Positions 49,416 through 57,923 of a stretch of DNA of 64,000 nt are shown here, piece by piece (within the stretch, counting starts at the first letter, position 1; the number at the start of each line of letters is the position of its first letter). A program made the position numbers and the translations under genes. Below the pieces are notes generated by a model that was not told the DNA's origin, searched no databases, and was given only the letters and a program-made list of their open reading frames with translations. The DNA is from Actinomycetospora sp. NBRC 106378 (GTDB taxonomy: Bacteria; Actinomycetota; Actinomycetes; Mycobacteriales; Pseudonocardiaceae), in contig NZ_BSTT01000008.1 of NCBI RefSeq assembly GCF_030269685.1, positions 124,001-188,000 of the forward strand, written 5' to 3'.

Positions 49416-51065
49416 TCACCCCTCGACGGCGAGCACCACGTGCGAGGGGTGTGCGGCGTCGTGCAGCACCTCGCGCTCGCGCGGGACGAGCATGCGGCCG
49501 TCGCCGAGGGGCGCGCCGGTCCCGGGGTGGCGGGCGAAGCGCGGGTGCGCTCCCCCGGAGACCTGCACCCGGAGCCGGTGCCCCGCGGCGAAGCGGTGGC
49601 CGACGGGCCACAGCTCGACCTGGACCGCCACCGTCCCGTCGTCGGCGGGCGCCGGGGACCCGGGGCGCAGCCGCCGGATGCCGTCGGTGACGTTGACCGA
49701 GCGGCCCGCCGGGTCGACATCGCACACCCGGACGAACACGTCGAGGTGCTCCACCTCGGCACGGACGTGGACCACGGCCCGAGCGGGGCCGAGGGCCACG
49801 AGGTCGTCGTCGAGGACGGGCCCGGTGAAGACGACGACGTCGTCGCGGGCCTCCAACGCGCCCTGGTCCCGCGGCCCGGAGGCCCCGGATAGGATCGGCC
49901 CCCCGACGGCGGGCGTCGGGTCGTTCGGGTCGTAGACGATCCGCGTGCCCGCCCAGTAGGCGTCGTCCCGGGTCGGGAAGGTCGGTGGCTCCGCCCCGAG
50001 CCCGTGGTCGGTGCGCAGGTAGAACGACTGCTCACGGACGTGCTCCGGCGGCCAGTCCGCGAGCCGCCGTTCGCCCCCGCCCCCGGACAGCTCGAGGTGC
50101 ACCCGCGGTGAGTCCTCCGGCACGGCGTGCCCGAACGTCTCGTCGAAGGTCCGCAGGGCGTCCCGGATGCCCGCTGCCATCCCCTCCCGGCTGGTGTGCA
50201 CCCACGGGCCGATGCGCAGCAGCGGGTGCGCGCCGGCGGCACGCAGCGCGGCGTGGTCGGCGAGCTGCCAGGGCAGGAAGATGTCCTGCCACCCGCCGGT
50301 CATGCTGATCGCGACGCCGCGCCGGCCGACCTCGCCGACCCCGGCCGCGTACGACCGCTTCGCCCAGTAGGCGGAGTCCGGGGCGTCCTCGCGGAGCCAG
50401 TCCTGGAAGAAGTCGATCGGCACGCCCGCCGCCACGAGGTCGGCCTGCGCGAGCGGCACCGTGCCGAACCCGGCCTGCACCCGGTGGCGCACGGCCTCGA
50501 CCAGGCGCCCGCCGAGCCCGGGGTGCTGCATCATCGCGGCCCACGAGAGCGCGTTGTCCAGCGAGAACGCCCCACCGGGATAGGTCTGGTCGCGGAACTG
50601 CGAGGCGGTCACGAGGGTGCCCATCGCGGCCAGCGCGTCGCCGGACTCGGGCGCGAGCGCCCACTGGGTGATGCCGAGGTAGCTCGGCCCGAGGGTCGCT
50701 ATCCGGCCGTCGCAGAAGGGCTGGGCGGTCAGCCAGCGGACGGTGGCGACGCCGTCGTCGGCCTCGTCGAACGGGGAGAGCTCGCCCTCCGAGCCCGCCG
50801 TGCCGCGGACCGACTGCACCACGACCTGGTAGCCGCGCTCGGCGACGAGCCGCCCGAACACCAGCCCGACCCAGCCCGCCCGGCCGTACGGGCTGCGCAC
50901 CAGCACGACCGGTCCGCGGGTGACGCCCGCCGGGCGGTGGTGGTCGTGGCGCAGCACGACCCCGTCGGGCATCGGGACCGCGACGTCCCGGGCGACGCGC
51001 ACGCGGGGGGTCCGGGGGGCGGGCAGGCCGATCCCACGGCGCAGCAGTCGGGTGACGGGGCTCAT
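49416..51065 (-). CDS. CocE/NonD-family serine hydrolase
   Basis: About 549 residues of the X-Pro dipeptidyl-peptidase/cocaine-esterase family: N-terminal alpha/beta-hydrolase (VPMPDGVVLRHDHHRPAG, VLVRSPYGRAG), nucleophile in GPSYLGITQW, acid in GGWQDIFLPWQ, base His in RIGPWVHTS, and the C-terminal jelly-roll domain (DDLVALGPARAVVHVRAEVEHLDVFVRVCDVDPAGRSVNVTDG; PVGHRFAAGHRLRVQVSGGAHPRFARHPGTG, quoted in parts). No signal peptide, so cytoplasmic. It hydrolyses an ester or amide; substrate unknown. The ATG at 51065 has CATGAT 6 nt upstream. Divergent from the phosphatase gene. Confidence 0.9.
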   Translation of the reverse strand: MSPVTRLLRRGIGLPAPRTPRVRVARDVAVPMPDGVVLRHDHHRPAGVTRGPVVLVRSPYGRAGWVGLVFGRLVAERGYQVVVQSVRGTAGSEGELSPFDEADDGVATVRWLTAQPFCDGRIATLGPSYLGITQWALAPESGDALAAMGTLVTASQFRDQTYPGGAFSLDNALSWAAMMQHPGLGGRLVEAVRHRVQAGFGTVPLAQADLVAAGVPIDFFQDWLREDAPDSAYWAKRSYAAGVGEVGRRGVAISMTGGWQDIFLPWQLADHAALRAAGAHPLLRIGPWVHTSREGMAAGIRDALRTFDETFGHAVPEDSPRVHLELSGGGGERRLADWPPEHVREQSFYLRTDHGLGAEPPTFPTRDDAYWAGTRIVYDPNDPTPAVGGPILSGASGPRDQGALEARDDVVVFTGPVLDDDLVALGPARAVVHVRAEVEHLDVFVRVCDVDPAGRSVNVTDGIRRLRPGSPAPADDGTVAVQVELWPVGHRFAAGHRLRVQVSGGAHPRFARHPGTGAPLGDGRMLVPREREVLHDAAHPSHVVLAVEG

Positions 51066-51093
51066 CGCTCCATCATGACGGGCGCGCGGTGAT

Positions 51094-51144
51094 GTCAGCG
51101 GTGGCACACGGCGCTCACCCGACGTCAGCGGTGGCCCACCGCTG
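51094..51144. repeat. Dispersed palindrome family C, copy 2
   Basis: GTCAGCGGTGGCACACGG (51094-51111), spacer, GTCAGCGGTGG-C-CCACCGCTG with a 19-bp palindrome CAGCGGTGG-C-CCACCGCTG (51126-51144). Same organisation as copy 1 at 30237: one direct half, then the palindrome. Here it lies in a divergent promoter region rather than at a gene end. Confidence 0.8.
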
Positions 51145-51256
51145 CCGGCCGGGGCCACCCGACCGCCACCGGCGGGTGACGGCCCGTTTCGTCCCGTTCA
51201 CCGGCCGTGTTCATGTCCTGTTCAGCCCGTCCCGGCTGCGCACGATCCACCTCCGG

Positions 51257-52981
51257 GTGACGCTCCCCGTCGTGACGCGCACCCCCCGTGGCGAGGCCCC
51301 CGACGTCGGCGTCCCGGCCCACCTCGCCGAACACATGACCGTGGCCGAGCAGCACGACTGGATCGCCGGCTTCCTGCGCCGCCACCCCGTCTCGCGCCGC
51401 AGCGCCCTCAAGCGCGGCTCCGGTGTCGTGGCCGCGATGGGGCTCGCGTCCGCACCCTGGACGCTCGCCGCGTGCGCCTCCGCCGCGCAGGCGCCGGTCG
51501 CGGTGGTGGGGCGCCACCTGTCCTTCGGCGACGACCCGATGCGCTCGATGGCGATGGCCGGCGAGCTGACCGCCCCGCCGCAGGGCGCGGTGTCGGTCGA
51601 CCTCGGGCAGGACGGCTCGTTCGGTCAGCGGCTGCCGGTCGAGGTGCGCCACCTCGTCTCCCAGGTCCCCCAGGCCGACGGCTCGGTCCGGGCGAGCGAC
51701 CAGTACTTCGTCCACGCGCTCGCCACCGGTCTGCAGCCCGGACAGCGCTACGACTACCGGTTCCGACTCGCCGACGGCACCACGACCGCGACGTCGAGCT
51801 TCGCCACCGCACCGCGACAGCCGACGGCGCCGTGGAGCTTCACCGCGTTCGCCGACCAGGGCGTCGACATGGTCCCGCCGAGCGGGCTCTCCGGCTTCAC
51901 CAACGCCTACTACAAGCCCGACGACGTCCGGCGCACGATGACGCCCTCGACGTCGATGGTCGACCGCATCGCCGGCACCCGCCCGGCGTTCCACCTGCTC
52001 GCGGGCGACATCTGCTACGCCGACCCCTCGGGCATGGGCGAGCCGGTGAAGAGCACGGGCACCTCGAAGTCCCCGAGCGGGTTCGACTCGTTCGACCCGA
52101 CGGTGTGGACCACCTACTTCGGCCTCATCGAGCGCAGCGCCGCCTCCACCCCGTGGATGTTCGCCACCGGCAACCACGACATGGAGGCCCTCTACGACGA
52201 CAACCGGGCCAGGGGCGCGCTGCACGGCTACGGCGGGCACGCCGCGCGACTGGACCTGCCGAGGACCGGTCCGAGCGCCTGCCCCAGCGTGTACTCGATG
52301 CGCTACGGCAACGTCGGGGTGGTCAGCGTCGACGCCAACGACCTGTCCATGGAGATCCCGACGAACGCGGGCTACTCGGGCGGGTCGCAGGTCGCCTGGC
52401 TGCGGCAGACGCTCGCGCAGTGGCGCACGGCCGGCTCCGGCGTCGACTTCGTCGTCGCGTTCTTCCACCACTGCGCGTACGCGACGTCCTCGACGCACGC
52501 CTCGGACGCCGGGGTGCGCGCGGCGGTGGCGCCGCTGTTCGACGAGTTCTCGGTCGACCTCGCGCTGCAGGGCCACAACCACCAGTACGAGCGCTCGAAC
52601 CCGATCCGCGCGGGCCGCTCCACCACCCAGGCCCCCGACGGCGCGACGGTGCGGCCGGAGACCGACGGCACCACCTACGTCTGCGTCGGTTCGGGCGGTC
52701 GCCCCCGCTACGCGTGGCAGCCGGGCGAGGTCGACCGCTACCGCGGCAACCCCGCCCCGCAGGGCGACGTGAACGTCGTCAGCTACCAGGCGGTCAGCGC
52801 GGACGGGAAGATCCCCGACGCCGTGGACTGGTCGCAGGCGCGCTACCTCGACTACGCCTACGTGACGGTGGACGTGGTCCCGCCGCCCGGCCCGGGCCAG
52901 ACCACCACGATGACGCTGCGGACGATCACCGACACCGGTACCGAGATCGACCGGGTCACGCTCGCCCGGCGCGCCGGCTGA
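51257..52981 (+). CDS. Tat-exported metallophosphatase (purple acid phosphatase type)
   Basis: About 574 residues. Near residue 50 is a twin-arginine motif SRRSALKRGSG followed by a hydrophobic stretch (VVAAMGLASAPWTLAACASA), so it should be exported folded; a lipobox-like LAAC is also present. A fibronectin-like N-terminal domain (SVDLGQDGS, HALATGLQPGQRYDYRFRLADG) precedes the metallophosphoesterase core: FTAFADQGVD, LLAGDICYAD, FATGNHDME, FVVAFFHHCAY and LALQGHNHQYER provide the two-metal ligands. It releases phosphate from organic esters outside the cell. The start is uncertain: GTG 51257 is used here, with ATG 51335 still keeping the Tat motif. It ends at a strong hairpin. Confidence 0.88.
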   Translation: MTLPVVTRTPRGEAPDVGVPAHLAEHMTVAEQHDWIAGFLRRHPVSRRSALKRGSGVVAAMGLASAPWTLAACASAAQAPVAVVGRHLSFGDDPMRSMAMAGELTAPPQGAVSVDLGQDGSFGQRLPVEVRHLVSQVPQADGSVRASDQYFVHALATGLQPGQRYDYRFRLADGTTTATSSFATAPRQPTAPWSFTAFADQGVDMVPPSGLSGFTNAYYKPDDVRRTMTPSTSMVDRIAGTRPAFHLLAGDICYADPSGMGEPVKSTGTSKSPSGFDSFDPTVWTTYFGLIERSAASTPWMFATGNHDMEALYDDNRARGALHGYGGHAARLDLPRTGPSACPSVYSMRYGNVGVVSVDANDLSMEIPTNAGYSGGSQVAWLRQTLAQWRTAGSGVDFVVAFFHHCAYATSSTHASDAGVRAAVAPLFDEFSVDLALQGHNHQYERSNPIRAGRSTTQAPDGATVRPETDGTTYVCVGSGGRPRYAWQPGEVDRYRGNPAPQGDVNVVSYQAVSADGKIPDAVDWSQARYLDYAYVTVDVVPPPGPGQTTTMTLRTITDTGTEIDRVTLARRAG

Positions 52982-52993
52982 CGCACGCCGGAA

Positions 52994-53020
52994 AGGCCCG
53001 GGCCGAATCGGCCCGGGCCT
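52994..53020 (+). terminator. Terminator of the metallophosphatase gene
   Basis: AGGCCCGGGCCGA (52994-53006), one-nt loop, TCGGCCCGGGCCT (53008-53020): a perfect 13-bp stem 13 nt after the stop. Confidence 0.85.
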
Positions 53021-53043
53021 CCCGACATCCGCAGTGCGACGTC

Positions 53044-53071
53044 CCCGGAAATCCTCCGACACATTTCCGGG
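53044..53071 (-). terminator. Terminator of the PRC-barrel/DUF2382 gene
   Basis: CCCGGAAAT (53044-53052), 10-nt loop, ATTTCCGGG (53063-53071), downstream of the gene ending at 53128 on the minus strand. Confidence 0.6.
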
Positions 53072-53127
53072 CAACTCCCGACGACTGTGTCGTGGTCACA
53101 TCGTCGGAATCATCGGCGTGCGCGGAC

Positions 53128-53904
53128 TCAGTGGCGACGCTTCTTCCCGTCGGTCATGACGCCGTTCTCGTCGTCGACGTCCACGCGCTCCTTGCGGACG
53201 TCCTCGGAGAACGTCTGGTTCTCGGTCACGGTCTCCGTGGCGAGGCGCACGTTCTCCACCGCGTGGGCCTGCTTGTCCACCGTCGCGCGCTCGGCGTGCA
53301 GCGTCACGGTCTGCTCGTCCTCACCGATCGAGCCCGGGCGCGCGCCGTCGCGCACCGGCTCGCGCTCGAGCCGGACCTCCTCGTGGCTGACCGGGACCTC
53401 GACGGTCTGGTTCTCGGTGACGACGTACTTGCGCAGCCGGACCCGGCCGGTCTCGACGGACTCCTTGCCGACCGCCAGGCGCTCCTCGGACAGCGTCATG
53501 CCCTGGTCGCCGTGGCGGTCGGTGCGCTGGTCGCGGTCCCGGCCGTCCTGCCGGCGGGCGTCGGCGTCGCCGTGGCGGCCGGTCGGGGCCGCCAGCCCGT
53601 AGTGGTCGTAGAGCTCCCGCTCGCCGGTCTCCGAGAGCTCGCCGGAGTCGTCGGCCGAGCGCGGCGCGTCCTTGATCATCTTCTTGGCCGGCGCCACGTG
53701 CAGGCCGTCGCGGCCCTGCTTCGCCCCGTCGAGCGGCACGAAGCTCTCGGTGGTCCCGAACAGGCCCGTGTTCACGGTGACCCACTTCGGCTCACCGCTG
53801 GAATTGTCGACGTAAACCTCGCCGACCTTGCCGATCTTCTCGTCGTCGCGGTCGAAGACCTGGGTCCCCCGCAGGTCCTTCACCATGTCCGGCGTGATGG
53901 TCAT
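53128..53904 (-). CDS. PRC-barrel and DUF2382 domain stress-type protein
   Basis: A 258-residue soluble protein. Residues 1-75 form a PRC-barrel (LRGTQVFDRDDEKIGKVGEVYVDNSSGEPKWVTVNTG quoted in part; FVPLDGAK). A charged Arg/Asp-rich linker follows. Residues 135-250 are DUF2382, recognised by MTLSEERLAVGKESVETGRVRLRKYVV and the repeated TENQTVEVPVSHEEVRLEREPV / TENQTFSEDVRKERVDV halves (longer runs not shown). Such proteins are common in desiccation- or radiation-tolerant bacteria; the role is unknown. The ATG at 53904 has AGGGAG 8 nt upstream. Divergent from the patatin gene. Confidence 0.9.
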   Translation of the reverse strand: MTITPDMVKDLRGTQVFDRDDEKIGKVGEVYVDNSSGEPKWVTVNTGLFGTTESFVPLDGAKQGRDGLHVAPAKKMIKDAPRSADDSGELSETGERELYDHYGLAAPTGRHGDADARRQDGRDRDQRTDRHGDQGMTLSEERLAVGKESVETGRVRLRKYVVTENQTVEVPVSHEEVRLEREPVRDGARPGSIGEDEQTVTLHAERATVDKQAHAVENVRLATETVTENQTFSEDVRKERVDVDDENGVMTDGKKRRH

Positions 53905-54166
53905 CCGTTCGACTCCCTGATGAATCGTCGTGGTCGTACCGCCCCCTGAGTTCTCACCGATCGAGTTCCGGACACCTCGCACGACACAGTTCCACCCCGT
54001 CGGGAATCGTGTCCCCCCATTCTTCGACGCAGGGTCGGACGAGGGCCCTCGACAGAACAGGGCCCTGTCGCCTGTCGGTGCGGGCCCGGTCACGACCGGT
54101 GATCACCGCTGCACCGCACGGAGGAGTCGGACGTCCGTCTCGCCGTACGGGCGTGCACCCGTAAGG

Positions 54167-55165
54167 ATGTCCGGTGTGTCGCGACGCCATCGTGTCCTCG
54201 AGGTCCTCGCCGCCCGCCGCGCCGAGGGGTCGGGCCCGGCGGACCGGACCGACGGGCACCGCGTGGCCCTCGCGATCGAGGGCGGCGGGAGCCGGGCGAC
54301 CTACTCCTCGGGGATGGTGCTGGGCCTCGAACGGCTCGGGCTCGCCCGGTGCTTCGACGCGGTGTACGGCGCGTCGGCGGGCGCGCTCGCCGGGAGCTGG
54401 CTGGTCGGCGGGCAGACCGAGAAGTGCTGCGCGGGCTGGTGGGAGCCGGGCCTGATGGAGCGGGTCACCCGGCCCTCCCGCGGTCTGCGGGGCCGTCCCG
54501 TCGTCGACGTCGAGTACCTCGTCGAGACGGTCGGCGAGGAGATCGTCCCGGTCGACTGGCAGGCGATCGTCGACGCCGAGGTGCCGCTGCACCCGGTGGC
54601 CACCGACGTCGACACCGGTGAGGCACTGGACCTGCACGGCACGATCTCCGACCCGGCCTCGCTCAAGCTCGCGCTGCGCGCCTCGGCCAACGTCCCGCTG
54701 CTCGCGGGGATGCCGATCGAGATCCACGGCCGGCGCCTGGTCGACGCGGCCGTCGCGGAGCCGCTCCCCTTCCACACCGCCCTGGACCAGGGCGCGACGC
54801 ACGTGCTCATGCTGCGGACCCGTCGCGCCGACCAGGAGGCGATCGACGCGACACGGCTGGAGAAGGCGCTCGTCGCCCGGCTCGGGCAGGCCAAGGTGCC
54901 GGGGCTCGTGCACGTGCTGGGCAACCGGCTGGAGACCCGGCGCGCCGACGACGAGTGGCTCGCGACGGCCAGCCTCGACTCCGGCGACGAGCCGCCGCAC
55001 CTGCTCGAGGTCCGGCCGCCCGAGGGGGCGGACACGATCAACCCGCTGGAGACCGACCCGGACCGGCTGCGCCGCGGCGTCGAGACCGGCTGCGACGCGC
55101 TGCGGGCGCTCATCGAGCCGGCGCTGGAGGTGCCTCCGGCTCGTGAGCAGAAGACGTCGCTATAG
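54167..55165 (+). CDS. Patatin-like phospholipase (RssA type)
   Basis: About 332 residues. The patatin fold signatures are the oxyanion loop IEGGGSRATYSSG (residues ~38-49), the nucleophile motif YGASAGALAG with Ser70, and the catalytic Asp in LVDAAVAEPLPF. It should hydrolyse acyl chains from lipids in the cytoplasm or at the inner membrane face; no signal peptide is seen. The ATG at 54167 is used; a GTG at 54176 lies about 7 nt after the -10-like TAAGGAT and is an alternative leaderless start. The last codons and the TAG sit inside a family-B hairpin that also ends the convergent reactivase gene. The 262-bp region upstream contains GGGCCCT-N9-AGGGCCC (54044-54066) and no other feature. Confidence 0.88.
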   Translation: MSGVSRRHRVLEVLAARRAEGSGPADRTDGHRVALAIEGGGSRATYSSGMVLGLERLGLARCFDAVYGASAGALAGSWLVGGQTEKCCAGWWEPGLMERVTRPSRGLRGRPVVDVEYLVETVGEEIVPVDWQAIVDAEVPLHPVATDVDTGEALDLHGTISDPASLKLALRASANVPLLAGMPIEIHGRRLVDAAVAEPLPFHTALDQGATHVLMLRTRRADQEAIDATRLEKALVARLGQAKVPGLVHVLGNRLETRRADDEWLATASLDSGDEPPHLLEVRPPEGADTINPLETDPDRLRRGVETGCDALRALIEPALEVPPAREQKTSL

Positions 55166-55179
55166 CGACCTCTGCTCAC
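55143..55179. repeat. Dispersed hairpin family B, copy 2
   Basis: GTGAGCAG (55143-55150) pairs with CTGCTCAC (55172-55179), and GTCGC-TATA-GCGAC forms the inner stem. The central CTATAG gives a TAG stop to each of the two convergent genes. Flanks match copy 1 at 39556 (CTC-GTGAGCA ... TGCTCAC-CTG). Confidence 0.8.
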
Positions 55180-55522
55180 CTGCGCGCAGCGCACCCCCCG
55201 CGACGATCCGCGCCGCGTCGGCGCCCGCCTGCCGCTGCCCGGCAGCACCCGCGTCGGCGGGCAGCGTGAGGACCGGGTGCGGGACGAGGGCGTGCCGCAC
55301 CACGACCGTCCCGTCGGCGCCGACCCCCACCCCCACCTGCAGCCGCGAGTCCGCCGCCCCGCGCCGCGCGGCCGGATCCGCGGCGGACCGCTCGTCGGGC
55401 AGCAGCGCGGTCGGCACGCCCTGCTCCTCGGCGCCCGCCCGGACCTCCCGCAGCACGCCCGGCGGGGCGTCGGGATGCGCGACGACGAGCACGGTCGGCG
55501 GCCCCTCCGACGATCCGCTCAC
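55160..55522 (-). CDS. ddrB: Diol/glycerol dehydratase reactivase small subunit
   Basis: A 120-residue DdrB/PduH-like protein: VLVVAHPDAPPGVLREVRAGAEEQGVPTALLP, the dehydratase-medium-subunit-like fold, with VGVGVGADGTVVVRHALVPHPVLTLP and the terminal AAGQRQAGADAARIVAGGALR. With the large subunit it swaps inactivated cobalamin out of the dehydratase. The GTG start overlaps the large-subunit stop by 4 bp (GTGA). Its final Arg-Ser-Leu-stop is encoded in the family-B hairpin and overlaps the patatin gene end by 6 bp. Confidence 0.88.
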   Translation of the reverse strand: MSGSSEGPPTVLVVAHPDAPPGVLREVRAGAEEQGVPTALLPDERSAADPAARRGAADSRLQVGVGVGADGTVVVRHALVPHPVLTLPADAGAAGQRQAGADAARIVAGGALRAGEQRSL

Positions 55523-57345
55523 GGGGCGACCAGGGCGGCCGCGTGGGCGTCGACGAGGCCCGCGGCCACGGCGTTGCGGGGTCCCTCGGTGCCGTGGACG
55601 TTCCCGATCCCGCACACCACGCCGTGCGGGGCCAGGGCGTCGGCGACCATCGCCGGGATCTCGAAGTCGAGCGCCGAGCCGCCCAGGAGCACCACGGAGC
55701 CGAGCAGGCGCAGCGATCCCTGCGGGGCGACCTGGGCGAGCGCGCGCAGCGCGTTGACGACGAACACCCGCCGCTTGGCCTCGCGGCGCACCGTGCGCAC
55801 CGCCTCCACCGGGCGGCGCACGGGGACCGGGACCAGACCCTCCGGGGTCACCGTCACCACCCGCCCGAACACGTGCGGCGGCAGCGCCTCGTCGAAGAAC
55901 TGCACCGAGGAGTCCTCGTGGCGCACGTGGAAGAAGCTCTCCACCTTCGCCAGCGGGTGCCGTTTCACCGACTCGGCGGCCTCCCGGTCGTCGAGACCCA
56001 GCTCGGAGTCGATCAGCTTCGTGACCAGCTCGCCGGCGCCGGCAACGTGGACCGCGACGGTGCGGCCGTCCCGGTCGAGCAGCGCCGCGTCGGTCGATCC
56101 CCCGCCCATGTCGACGACGGCGACGGGCACGGCCGAGCCGGGCGTGGTCAGGGCGCCACGCACCGCGACCTCGCCCTCCACGCCGCCGATCCGCACGTCG
56201 CAGCCCAGCGCCGCCGCCACCTCGTCGGCCACCGCCTGCATCCGGCTGCGCGAGGTCCGCACCATCGCCGCGAGGGCCACCGCGTTCTCGCGGGACACCT
56301 CGCCGGCGAGCCCGCCCTGCACCGTCACCGGGACCATCGTGTCCACGGCCAGCACGTCGCGGATCCGGATCTCCGCGGCGGGCTGCCCGGTCACGTCGAC
56401 CATCGTGTCCCGGACCGCCGCGAGCATCCCGCCGACGTGCGTGCCGGGCTCGCCGGACACGTCCTGCAGCGGCGCCACCCGTCCGATGGCCGCCATCACC
56501 GCCTCGGCGCCCTCGTCGACGCCGACGTCGATCGAGCGGGTCGCGCCGGAGACGGTCAGGCTGCCGACGGGGATGCGCCGGTCGGTCACGTCTCCCTCAG
56601 GGGTCCGGACGACGACGGCCGAGCGCGTCCCGGCGAGCGCCCGCGCCACCGGCGACACCTGCCGGGTCTGCTCGGCGTCCAGCGCGAAGGTCGACGCCAG
56701 GCCGTAGGAGTCCGCGAGCGTGCGGATCGTCCGGCCCGGCGGGGCGACCTCGACGGCGGCGAGCATCCCCAGCGGCACCCGGTCGACCGCCGCCACCTCG
56801 TCGACGACCGGCACCGGACGCGTCAGCCGGTTCGCCACGAGCACCGCGTCGTCGCCGTGCAGCACCGCGGCGACGACGTCGACCCCGGCCTCCACGGCCC
56901 GGTTCAGCGCGTGGGCCACGTCGTCGAAGTCCGCGCCGGCGCCGACCACCACGACGACGGGTCCGTCCTGGCCCCCGAGCTCGGCCAGGGCCACCGTCGT
57001 CCCGACCCCGAGGCCCTCGCCGCCCGGCGTCTCCGGGTTGTGCCCGATCATCGTGGACTCGGTGATGATGGTCTCGGAGATCGTCTCCATCGCCAGCCCG
57101 CTGATGACCGGCGTGGCCTCGTTGAGCAGCACCGTGTCGACCACCGCCCCCGGCCGGGCGGCGGCCTCCAGCGCCTTCCGCACGGCCGTGACGACCCCGG
57201 CCGCGTTGGCCGGGGTGCCCTTCACCCCGGTCGTCGGGGTGAGCGACGACGCGAGCCGCGTGGGCCCGGCGTCGTCGACCTCCGCCGCGCAGGCCTCGGT
57301 GGTGGAGTTGCCGACGTCGACCCCGACGACCAGAGGTGGGCGCAC
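55519..57345 (-). CDS. ddrA: Diol/glycerol dehydratase reactivase large subunit
   Basis: A 608-residue actin/Hsp70-fold ATPase: first phosphate loop VVGVDVGNSTTEACAAEV, second VVDMGGGSTDAALLD, and VVLLGGSALDFEIP as the adenosine motif; the middle has LNEATPVISGLAMETISETIITESTMIGHNPETPGG (quoted region residues ~93-128), the hallmark of DdrA/PduG. It uses ATP to release damaged B12 from the dehydratase. The GTG start overlaps the medium-subunit stop by one base (TAGTG). Part of the seven-gene operon from the GlcG-like gene. Confidence 0.94.
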   Translation of the reverse strand: MRPPLVVGVDVGNSTTEACAAEVDDAGPTRLASSLTPTTGVKGTPANAAGVVTAVRKALEAAARPGAVVDTVLLNEATPVISGLAMETISETIITESTMIGHNPETPGGEGLGVGTTVALAELGGQDGPVVVVVGAGADFDDVAHALNRAVEAGVDVVAAVLHGDDAVLVANRLTRPVPVVDEVAAVDRVPLGMLAAVEVAPPGRTIRTLADSYGLASTFALDAEQTRQVSPVARALAGTRSAVVVRTPEGDVTDRRIPVGSLTVSGATRSIDVGVDEGAEAVMAAIGRVAPLQDVSGEPGTHVGGMLAAVRDTMVDVTGQPAAEIRIRDVLAVDTMVPVTVQGGLAGEVSRENAVALAAMVRTSRSRMQAVADEVAAALGCDVRIGGVEGEVAVRGALTTPGSAVPVAVVDMGGGSTDAALLDRDGRTVAVHVAGAGELVTKLIDSELGLDDREAAESVKRHPLAKVESFFHVRHEDSSVQFFDEALPPHVFGRVVTVTPEGLVPVPVRRPVEAVRTVRREAKRRVFVVNALRALAQVAPQGSLRLLGSVVLLGGSALDFEIPAMVADALAPHGVVCGIGNVHGTEGPRNAVAAGLVDAHAAALVAP

Positions 57346-57923
57346 TAGTCGACCCGCGTGATGACGGGCTCGACCTCCACCGCCGCCCGCGCGTGGTCGA
57401 TGCACTCGAACTCCTTGAGGTGCAGCAGCGCGGCCTTGGCCTGCCAGCGGGGGCGGGCCATCTGGTCGTTGCGCGTCGGCACCGGGCGCGGCGAGCGGCT
57501 CTGGGCGTACTGCGCGGCGTTGGCGCCGATCATGCGGAAGACCTCGGCGTCGAGCAGCGGGGCCTGCGGGAAGAGCTCCAGGTTCGAGAGCCGGGCGAGG
57601 TCGCGCTGGTGCACCACCGTGGTGCCCCGGGCGAGGATGCCGACGGCGATCCCGGACCCGGAGAGCTTCGCCCCGAAGTGCGCGATCGCGGCCAGGTCGG
57701 CCGTCCGGTACACCTTGATCGTCCGGGCCACCCCGCCCTGCTCCTCGATCCCTGCGAGGAGCTGGCGGATCACCTCGGCGTGCGGGACGTCGACGATCGT
57801 CTTCGTGAACGGGTCCCCGAACGCCGGGGACAGCGCGATGACGACCTCCTCGGGCCGGGTACCGCGTTCGGCCGGCCCGATCTCGCGCAGGGTCAGCGTG
57901 CGGGTGCCGGTCGCGGTCGTCAT
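57345..57923 (-). CDS. pduD: B12-dependent diol/glycerol dehydratase medium subunit
   Basis: A 192-residue beta subunit. Matching parts of PduD/DhaB2/DhaC are VVIALSPAFGDPFTKTIVDVPHAEVIRQLLAGIEEQG, IKVYRTADLAAIAHFGAKLSGSGIAVGI, TTVVHQRDLARLSNLELFPQAPLL and YRMIGANAAQYA-like FRMIGANAAQYAQ (long matches given only as landmarks). It contributes to the cobalamin-binding interface. It has no N-terminal microcompartment-targeting helix of the PduD kind beyond a short Thr/Arg-rich tail. The ATG overlaps the large-subunit stop by 4 bp (ATGA). Confidence 0.94.
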   Translation of the reverse strand: MTTATGTRTLTLREIGPAERGTRPEEVVIALSPAFGDPFTKTIVDVPHAEVIRQLLAGIEEQGGVARTIKVYRTADLAAIAHFGAKLSGSGIAVGILARGTTVVHQRDLARLSNLELFPQAPLLDAEVFRMIGANAAQYAQSRSPRPVPTRNDQMARPRWQAKAALLHLKEFECIDHARAAVEVEPVITRVD

